A program made the position numbers and the translations under genes. Shown here piece after piece: positions 32,522-38,280 of a stretch of DNA of 38,280 nt (positions are counted from its first letter, which is position 1; every line of letters starts with the position of its first letter). The notes under the pieces are model-generated. The model had not been told where the DNA came from. It saw only the letters and a list, made by a program, of their open reading frames with translations, and did not search any database. The stretch is from Akkermansia muciniphila (GTDB lineage Bacteria; Verrucomicrobiota; Verrucomicrobiia; Limisphaerales; F1-80-MAGS106), in NCBI GenBank assembly GCA_945865375.1, contig CAMBEJ010000001.1, positions 72,064 through 110,343 of the forward strand. Reading direction: 5' to 3'.

Positions 32522-33907
32522 ATGATCACAGCACTGCAAATCAAAAACTTCAAGGGCTGGCAAGACACCAAGCCGCTTCGCCTGGCCCCCATCACGGTGT
32601 TTTTTGGCACCAACAGCTCCGGCAAATCGAGTATCGGCCAGTTCTTGATGATGCTGAAACAGACCGCCAATTCGACCGACCGTAATCGGGTGTTGCATCC
32701 GGGCGATGACAAGACAGCCGTCGACCTCGGTACGTTTGATGATTTGCTAAATCAGCATGACCAGAGCCAGGAATTGGATTTCTCCCTGGAGTGGGCGCCA
32801 CCGAAGCCGATGGGAATTGAAGATGTGTTAACAGAGAATAAATTTAGCGGAAGCAAGATTCGGTTTGAGGCGACGATTGGTTTTGAAAACGGCAAGGGTT
32901 TGCGGGCCATTTGCCGAAAGTTCAAATACAAATTTACGGGAGAGCAGGACAACTCATTTTTGGCGGGTATGGTGGCGACCGAGGCTGCCGGAGAATTTGG
33001 ATTGGAAACCGACGGCTTCGAGGCGGTCCGCAAGCAAGGTCGAGTTTGGCCATTGCCCCACCCAACGCGCTTTTTCGGGTTTCCTGATGAACTGAACTCA
33101 TATTATCAAAATGGGGAAACGCTGAACGATTTGGCCTTTGAGTTGCAGAAGTTTCTCCGTGGCATCGCCTATTTGGGGCCGCTGCGCGAAGAACCCAGAC
33201 GGCGTTATGACTGGGCAGGCGAAACGCCGGAAGATGTAGGCACCCGGGGCGAACGTTGGGCGAGCGCATTCCTGGCGGCAGTGGACCGTAAAATTATCCT
33301 GCCCGGCAAACGGAACGGCATTGGCTTTGAAGCCGTGACGGCGACCTGGTTGCAACGGTTGGAGTTGATCCATTCATTCACGATTGCACCGGTGGGCAAA
33401 GGATTGCGCGAGTATCGGGTGCGAGTAAAGGTGGCGGCATCCAGCCCGGAAGTTTCGATTCCCGATGTCGGATTCGGGGTTTCTCAAGTATTACCGGTGG
33501 TGGTGCAGAGTTTTTACGCCCCGGCCAATTCCACGGTCATGATCGAGCAACCGGAGTTGCACCTGCACCCGGACGTCCAGCAAAATCTGGCCGATCTTTT
33601 CATTGCCGGGGTCAAGTCCAGAGAAGCTGGCAGCAACCGAAACATCCAGTTCATCATTGAAAGCCACTCGGAACATTTCTTGCGACGCTTGCAGCGGCGG
33701 ATCGCGGAGGGGGAAATCACCGAGAAACAAGTCGCGATTTACTTCTGCGACTCCGCAAACGGCAACAGCACCATCAAGCCATTGGAAGTGGATCTCTACG
33801 GGAATATCACCAACTGGCCGGTTGGCTTCTTTGGAGATCAAATGACCGACATCGCGATGATGCAAAAAGCTGGCATCCGCCGCCGCAAACAGGATGCAGC
33901 GAAATAA
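32522..33907 (+). CDS. AAA ATPase, SMC/OLD-like (DUF3696-type)
   Basis: 461 residues, head-only ABC/SMC-type ATPase. Walker A is FFGTNSSGKSS (27-37). The signature region is VGFGVSQVLPVVVQ. Walker B with the adjoining D-loop is TVMIEQPELHLHPDVQQNL, the form typical of DUF3696 and OLD-family ATPases. The His switch is FIIESHSEHFLRRL. There is no long coiled coil and no TOPRIM domain at the C-terminus, so the nuclease must be separate. The next gene, 12 bases downstream, is a PIN-like nuclease, which suggests the pair works as ATPase sensor and effector, as in PARIS- and OLD-type defence modules. AGGA 8 bases before the ATG at 32522 is a reasonable Shine-Dalgarno. Confidence 0.88.
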   Translation: MITALQIKNFKGWQDTKPLRLAPITVFFGTNSSGKSSIGQFLMMLKQTANSTDRNRVLHPGDDKTAVDLGTFDDLLNQHDQSQELDFSLEWAPPKPMGIEDVLTENKFSGSKIRFEATIGFENGKGLRAICRKFKYKFTGEQDNSFLAGMVATEAAGEFGLETDGFEAVRKQGRVWPLPHPTRFFGFPDELNSYYQNGETLNDLAFELQKFLRGIAYLGPLREEPRRRYDWAGETPEDVGTRGERWASAFLAAVDRKIILPGKRNGIGFEAVTATWLQRLELIHSFTIAPVGKGLREYRVRVKVAASSPEVSIPDVGFGVSQVLPVVVQSFYAPANSTVMIEQPELHLHPDVQQNLADLFIAGVKSREAGSNRNIQFIIESHSEHFLRRLQRRIAEGEITEKQVAIYFCDSANGNSTIKPLEVDLYGNITNWPVGFFGDQMTDIAMMQKAGIRRRKQDAAK

Positions 33908-33919
33908 TCAACTTGCTGT

Positions 33920-34454
33920 ATGAAAAACATTCCCAAGTGGTGTCTGGTGGATACCAATGTCGCCATCGTGGCGAATGGTAAAAGCGAACAGGCGGATGAT
34001 TTACTGGTGGGGAAGTGCATTGATGCCATCTTGAAAATCACCAGCAAGGGTGGCCTCGTCTTGGATGCGGGGGATCTCATTTACGATGAATACCGACAAA
34101 ATCTCAATTTAAGCGGCCAGCCCAACACCGGAGACATGTTCATGAAGTGGGTGCATGATTTTCGGTGGCAGCCGGAGCGTTGTGAGCGGCGGGCGGGAAA
34201 TCAATTGTCTGGATGAAACCGAACAAACCTTTCTGGAATTTCCCAAGTCGGAGGCACTGAAGAATTTTGACCGGAGCGACCTCAAGTTTGTGGCCGTGGC
34301 CAACGCGGGCGAGCCGAAACGTCCGGTCATTGAAGCGGTGGATTTCAAATGGTGGGGTTGGAAAGAAGCGCTGGCTGCAGAAGGAATCGAAGTCGTTTTT
34401 CTCGATGAGGCGGTTGCTGAGGCCGGCTATCAGGAGCATCTAGATGATGAATGA
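33920..34454 (+). pseudogene. PIN-like nuclease, split by a +1 frameshift
   Basis: Two overlapping frames make one continuous product of about 178 residues. The first (33920-34216) has CLVDTNVAIVANG with Asp at residue 10, and GGLVLDAGDLIYDEY with acidic residues, as in PIN-fold nucleases. The second (native from about 34185) has NFDRSDLKFVAVANAG (the D-x-K-F-x-A-x-A strand) and VDFKWWGWKEALAAEGIEVVFL. The frame must shift by one base inside the G/C run at about 34180-34200 (GAGCGGCGGGCGGG). This is either a real mutation or a read error; a programmed shift is unlikely since no slippery heptamer is visible. The end overlaps the ligase start by 11 bases. Confidence 0.75.
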
Positions 34455-35139
34455 AGCTCTGCATAAATTTCCGACAACGCCGCACCTGACCTGGCTGGGT
34501 CGGGAAAACGTCCGCGACGACAAGGTGTTTACGCCTGCTGAAGTCCGTTCGTTCTTGTCGGGCGTGGTGGTGGTGGAGGAGAAAGTGGACGGAGCAAATC
34601 TGGGGCTGTCGTTGGATCAGGCAGGCAAATTGCGCTTTCAGAACCGGGGCAATTGGCTGAATGGCAAATTGACCGGCCAATGGGAATGCTTGCGGGGTTG
34701 GGTCGCAAAACATGAATCACGGCTACGGAAGATCATACCGGCAAACCATATTCTTTTTGGAGAATGGTGCTACGCCACGCACTCGGTTCACTACAATCAT
34801 TTGCCGAATTGGTTTTTGGCGTTCGACATGTTTGATTCTACAGTCGGAAAATGTTGGAATACGCCCCGGCGAAATTCATTGGCAGCAGGGGCGAATTTAT
34901 CAGTGGTTCCAGAAGTGTCACACGGAGTTTTTCAACTTGGGGAAATTGAAAACATGCTGGATAGCCGATCTGATTTGGGTAACGACGTGCGCGAAGGTTT
35001 GTATCTCCGACGTGAGGACGACGGGTGGCTGGCAAAACGAGCCAAGCTTGTGCGGCCAAACTTTACGCAGGCGATTTCAGAGCATTGGTCACGACAGGTC
35101 ACCGTTTCTAACTCGATCCGTCAGACAACACTGCATTAA
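34444..35139 (+). CDS. RNA ligase-family nucleotidyltransferase
   Basis: 231 residues (start ATG 34444 or 34447). It belongs to the ATP-dependent RNA-ligase/mRNA-capping superfamily: motif I is KVDGAN with the adenylated Lys47, FGEWCYATHS (105-114) is motif III/IIIa, EGLYLR (184-189) is motif IV, and KRAKLVR (198-204) is motif V. The length fits a catalytic core without an extra C-terminal domain. Such ligases seal 3'-OH/5'-phosphate or similar RNA ends. The gene overlaps the PIN gene (ATGATGAATGA), with AGGAG about 7 bases upstream, and the helicase starts 5 bases after its stop, so it is firmly embedded in the operon. The intended RNA substrate is unknown. Confidence 0.88.
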   Translation: MMNEALHKFPTTPHLTWLGRENVRDDKVFTPAEVRSFLSGVVVVEEKVDGANLGLSLDQAGKLRFQNRGNWLNGKLTGQWECLRGWVAKHESRLRKIIPANHILFGEWCYATHSVHYNHLPNWFLAFDMFDSTVGKCWNTPRRNSLAAGANLSVVPEVSHGVFQLGEIENMLDSRSDLGNDVREGLYLRREDDGWLAKRAKLVRPNFTQAISEHWSRQVTVSNSIRQTTLH

Positions 35140-35144
35140 AAAGC

Positions 35145-38100
35145 ATGCTCCCCACCGTCATCAGCCGTGGAGTCGAGGAGGGGATTAAGTCGTTTCTGCG
35201 GACGACTTTTCCTTCCTCAACCCCTACATTCGAGCACACGCTGGAGACTTTTCTGAGCGAGCCGGGGCAGGTCTTCAAAGGCCCTTACTACAGTCTGCGC
35301 CTTCCCTTCCGGCCAGCGCCGCCGGGTGAACTGCCCTTTAGCGAGATCACGTTTCCGTATCGTCCACACCTTCATCAAGCCAGGGCTTTCGCTCACCTGT
35401 GCGGTGACGAGCCACGCTCAACCCTCGTGGCCACTGGGACAGGCTCAGGCAAGACCGAGTGTTTCCTTTTTCCTATCCTCGACGCCTGCGCTGCGCGCGC
35501 GGGCGAACTGGGCATCAAAGCCATCATCATATATCCGATGAAAGCCTTGGCCACGGACCAGGCCAAGCGTTTTGCCCAGACGATTCACGCCGACCCCAAG
35601 CTTCGCGGCAAGGTGACCGCTGGCCTGTTCATCGGTGGAGACAGTGATCAAACAGTCGAGATGAAGCCTGACGGGCTAATCACGAGCAAAGGCCACCAGC
35701 GGGAGCATCCACCTGATATCCTGCTCACTGATTACAAGATGCTGGACTTCCTGCTGCTCCGGCCGGGGGATCTAGGTCTTTGGCGCCATAATGCTCCCGA
35801 GACACTACGCTTTCTCGTGGTGGACGAGCTGCACAGCTTCGATGGGGCTCAATCCACCGACCTCGCTTGCCTCATCCGTCGGCTCAAAGCTCGACTGCGA
35901 ACGCCGGAGACGCATCTCTGCTGTGTCGGCACTTCCGCTACTCTGGGGTCGGTCGAGTCAACGGCGCCACTGATTGAATACGCACAGATGGTGTTCTCGG
36001 AACCGTTCGATGCGGACAGCGTCATCGGCGAAGACTTGCTGGATTTGGGAGATGTCGTGGACGGTTATTTCATCCGCTACCACGGCGTGCCCGAACCCGA
36101 GGCGCTCGCGTCATTGCCCGGCGATCATACGCGTAACCCAGAAACTTATCTGGCCACCCAGTATCACCAGTGGTTCGAGCAGGACGCGCCATCATCGCTT
36201 TTCGAACTGGATGGTCGCCTCGCACTCGGGGAGCGGCTGCGCGAACACAGTTTTTTTCGAAATCTCCTCACGCTGTTGGAACGTTCGGGGCGCAAGGTCA
36301 TTTCCGAGGAGTGGTTGATACACGAATTGATCCAAATGGTGTCGGCTACGAGCGACGCTGGCTACACCAGGCGATTGCTGGATGGTTTTCTCGCGCTCTG
36401 CGCGCACGCGCGATATCTTGATCCCGAATCCAAGAAAACCGCCAACCCCGGCCCGCTCCTGCGCGTGCACGTCCATCTCTGGACGCGAGAGTTGTCGCGC
36501 CTGGTTGCGTCGGTGGCTGAGACGCCGCGCATGGCATTTTCCGATGGCCTCAAGGGGGAGGCGCTCAAAAGTCATCTGCCGGTCGTGCACTGCCGGGAAT
36601 GCGGTGTGATGGGTTGGGGAGGAACGATGCGCGCCAACGCTGACAAGGTGGCCACAGACTTGCAGGCATTTTACAAGGCGTTCTTCGGACATTATCCTAG
36701 TCTTCGCTTTTTCTTCCCGGTTTCCGACCTCGACGGTAACGGACCAACGCAGGGTGAGTTCACCCACAAACTCTGTGGTCTCTGTCTGACCGTCAACGTA
36801 ACCTCCGCAGCCAAGTGTGTCGGCTGCGGAGAGTCCGCCCACTTAATCCGAGTTCTCCTCCACGATCGCACCCGTCGCACCCAGGACAAGACGGAGGCTG
36901 ATATGGCATGCCCGTACTGCGAAAGCGTTTCGGGGCTGACCATTTTGGGTTCTCGATCGGCCACTCTTACAAGTATCGCGCTTGGCCAGCTTTACACGTC
37001 GCCGTTCAATCTCGAAAAACAGGCTCTCGCGTTTTCCGACAACGTGCAGGATGCGTCGCATCGCTCCGGATTCTTTGCCGCCCGGACGTTTCGCGTCAAC
37101 CTCCGCACTGCGATCCGCCGCGTCATTGGTGCTGCAGACGGTCCGCTGACGTTGGCCGACCTGGAGACACGCTTCCTCGATTTCTGGCGCAAGGAACTCG
37201 GCGAATTGGATTTCATCGGGATTTTCTTAGCTCCGAATATGGAGTGGCTTTCCGATTACGAATGCCTCGCGAAGGAAGGGCGCCTTCCCCCTGGTTCAAA
37301 TCTCCTCAAGTTGGTCGAGCGTCGCACCTCCTGGGAAATCATCGGGGAATTTGGTTTCAACAGTCGGATTGGCCGGACTCTCGAAAAAAGCGGTGCAGCC
37401 ATCGCTTACACCAACCCGCAGCGCGTCGAACTCCTGGCCGGGAATCTCATCACGCGATTGCGAGAGCGCGCGGGTGGATTTGGGAGCTTGAAGCACGAAG
37501 AAGCCAGGTCCTTGCTGCACGGGCTCATCCATCGCCTGCGAACCGGGGGCGGCATTTGCCATTCCGAACTTGACGTCTATGTTCAGCGCGGCGGCGACAC
37601 CTACCTGCTAAATCAACAGGTTCACATGCCGACTTTTGGCAAGTTCGTCCGTACCCCGGCGTATTTCTATCAGGGCACGGGCAAGTTCCAGCGGTTTGAG
37701 CGATTGGTCGCAGGCGGCACGTCGTTGAGCTGGAGCCAGCGCTGGGTCCTCAAGGCTCTGCGCGACACCCCCAACCTCAATGCGGAGTCCACTGCCATCG
37801 TGCTGGAGGAAGCCGTGCGCGTGCTAGTTGATGGCGGCATCTTCGCCGAGCGCTCCGTTCAGGGCGACCGGGTCTGGGGAATTCCCGCCAACCAACTGCT
37901 GCTGACTGCCGACGTGCGCTTGATGACTTGTCGCCATTGTGGTCACTCCATCTCCTGTGCGCGTTCCGAAGAAGCAGCGTGGGACCTCTCCCCGTGTTTG
38001 CGCCCAACTTGCCAAGGGATGTATGCACCACAACCCCCGATTCAGGATTATTTCGGTGATCTCTACCGCTCCGGCGACGTGGTCCGCATCCGCAGCGCCG

Positions 38101-38280
38101 AGCACACCGGACTGCTCGAACGCGATGTCCGCGAATGGGTGGAAAACCGGTTCATGGCCCGTCCGCCAGAACGTCGCGCGACTGATCCAAACCTGCTTTC
38201 CTGCACTCCCACGCTCGAATTGGGTGTCAACATCGGCGACCTCTCCAGCGTCATTCTCTGCACTGTCCCGCCAGCCACTT
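35145..38280 (+). CDS. Large DEAD/DEAH-box helicase with cysteine clusters, cut by window edge
   Basis: 1045 codons read without a stop to the window end, from ATG 35145, so the full protein is larger. N-terminal RecA domain: YRPHLHQARAFAHL (Q-motif-like), VATGTGSGKTECFLFPIL (Walker A), IIYPMKALATDQAKRF (motif Ia), LLTDYKMLDFLLLRP, VVDELHSFDGAQSTDLACLIRRLK (DELH box) and GTSATLG (motif III). In the middle there are paired cysteines (CRECG; CGLC with CVGCG; CPYC; CRHCG with CLRPTC) that probably bind zinc. PTLELGVNIGDLSSVILCTVPPAT just before the edge is motif V of the second RecA domain. This layout matches MrfA/YprA, DrmA and Druantia DruE helicases that end in DUF1998. Which of these it is cannot be settled without its end. 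Confidence 0.88.
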   Translation, partial: MLPTVISRGVEEGIKSFLRTTFPSSTPTFEHTLETFLSEPGQVFKGPYYSLRLPFRPAPPGELPFSEITFPYRPHLHQARAFAHLCGDEPRSTLVATGTGSGKTECFLFPILDACAARAGELGIKAIIIYPMKALATDQAKRFAQTIHADPKLRGKVTAGLFIGGDSDQTVEMKPDGLITSKGHQREHPPDILLTDYKMLDFLLLRPGDLGLWRHNAPETLRFLVVDELHSFDGAQSTDLACLIRRLKARLRTPETHLCCVGTSATLGSVESTAPLIEYAQMVFSEPFDADSVIGEDLLDLGDVVDGYFIRYHGVPEPEALASLPGDHTRNPETYLATQYHQWFEQDAPSSLFELDGRLALGERLREHSFFRNLLTLLERSGRKVISEEWLIHELIQMVSATSDAGYTRRLLDGFLALCAHARYLDPESKKTANPGPLLRVHVHLWTRELSRLVASVAETPRMAFSDGLKGEALKSHLPVVHCRECGVMGWGGTMRANADKVATDLQAFYKAFFGHYPSLRFFFPVSDLDGNGPTQGEFTHKLCGLCLTVNVTSAAKCVGCGESAHLIRVLLHDRTRRTQDKTEADMACPYCESVSGLTILGSRSATLTSIALGQLYTSPFNLEKQALAFSDNVQDASHRSGFFAARTFRVNLRTAIRRVIGAADGPLTLADLETRFLDFWRKELGELDFIGIFLAPNMEWLSDYECLAKEGRLPPGSNLLKLVERRTSWEIIGEFGFNSRIGRTLEKSGAAIAYTNPQRVELLAGNLITRLRERAGGFGSLKHEEARSLLHGLIHRLRTGGGICHSELDVYVQRGGDTYLLNQQVHMPTFGKFVRTPAYFYQGTGKFQRFERLVAGGTSLSWSQRWVLKALRDTPNLNAESTAIVLEEAVRVLVDGGIFAERSVQGDRVWGIPANQLLLTADVRLMTCRHCGHSISCARSEEAAWDLSPCLRPTCQGMYAPQPPIQDYFGDLYRSGDVVRIRSAEHTGLLERDVREWVENRFMARPPERRATDPNLLSCTPTLELGVNIGDLSSVILCTVPPAT

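Noticed and set aside
37290-37330. GGTTCAAATC resembling a tRNA T-arm
   Set aside because: It lies inside the helicase reading frame, and no acceptor or anticodon arms can be folded around it.
21646-38280. CRISPR array near the defence genes
   Set aside because: No regularly spaced direct repeats of 24-40 bases were seen, and no cas gene is present.

Overview
The window most likely comes from a Verrucomicrobia-type (PVC superphylum) chromosome. It carries a secreted sulfatase, a cytochrome-like protein of the PVC heme-binding (CxxCH) kind with an N-terminal propeller and HEAT-like middle, two SGNH-fold secreted proteins, a Gfo/Idh/MocA oxidoreductase beside an MFS permease, a small GIY-YIG gene beside a stable RNA gene, and long intergenic stretches full of short palindromes and hexamer repeats. 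The taxonomy is inferred from this gene content; no marker was searched.

Region 1 (1-21645) is ordinary chromosome. It starts with the N-terminal third of HtpG (minus strand, running off the left edge). Then come a small unrecognised gene, a ribbon-helix-helix/VapC toxin-antitoxin pair, a Uma2-type nuclease and a sulfatase. A two-gene unit follows: a secreted propeller plus alpha-helical protein, then a membrane-anchored SGNH/TPR protein. A minus-strand block holds a PHP-domain phosphoesterase, a DUF6904-like protein, an MFS transporter and a Gfo/Idh/MocA oxidoreductase. An alpha/beta-hydrolase comes next, then a translationally coupled pair of an SGNH-like protein and the large heme-binding protein.

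Region 2 (21646-24900) is the border of an accessory island. A one-piece tmRNA gene (21646-21998) is followed at once by a small GIY-YIG cassette, an N-terminally shortened tyrosine recombinase, an opposing excisionase-like HTH gene, and the C-terminal scrap of a second tyrosine recombinase fused tail-to-tail with a truncated nuclease/AbiEi-like gene. This is what repeated insertion at the 3' end of tmRNA would leave.

Region 3 (24900-32512) is a graveyard of antiphage genes around one living toxin-antitoxin locus. It holds a truncated unknown gene, an adenine-specific DNA methyltransferase with an in-frame stop and a lost N-terminus, an insertion sequence (DUF6788 gene plus DDE transposase, divergent around a perfect 15+15 bp palindrome), and the PIWI half of a prokaryotic Argonaute fused to the cut transposase end. 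An apparently intact AbiEi/AbiEii type IV toxin-antitoxin operon has a palindromic operator candidate. It is followed by a Swt1-HEPN-like N-terminal fragment and the C-terminal part of a large restriction-modification-type methyltransferase.

Region 4 (32522-38280) is a tightly packed plus-strand operon: a DUF3696-like AAA/SMC-type ATPase, a PIN-like nuclease broken by a one-base frameshift, an RNA-ligase-family nucleotidyltransferase, and a very large DEAD/DEAH helicase with cysteine clusters that runs off the right edge. Combining an ATP-dependent sensor, an RNA-cutting fold, an RNA-sealing enzyme and a DruE/DrmA/MrfA-like helicase makes this the best candidate for an undescribed defence or RNA-damage/repair system.
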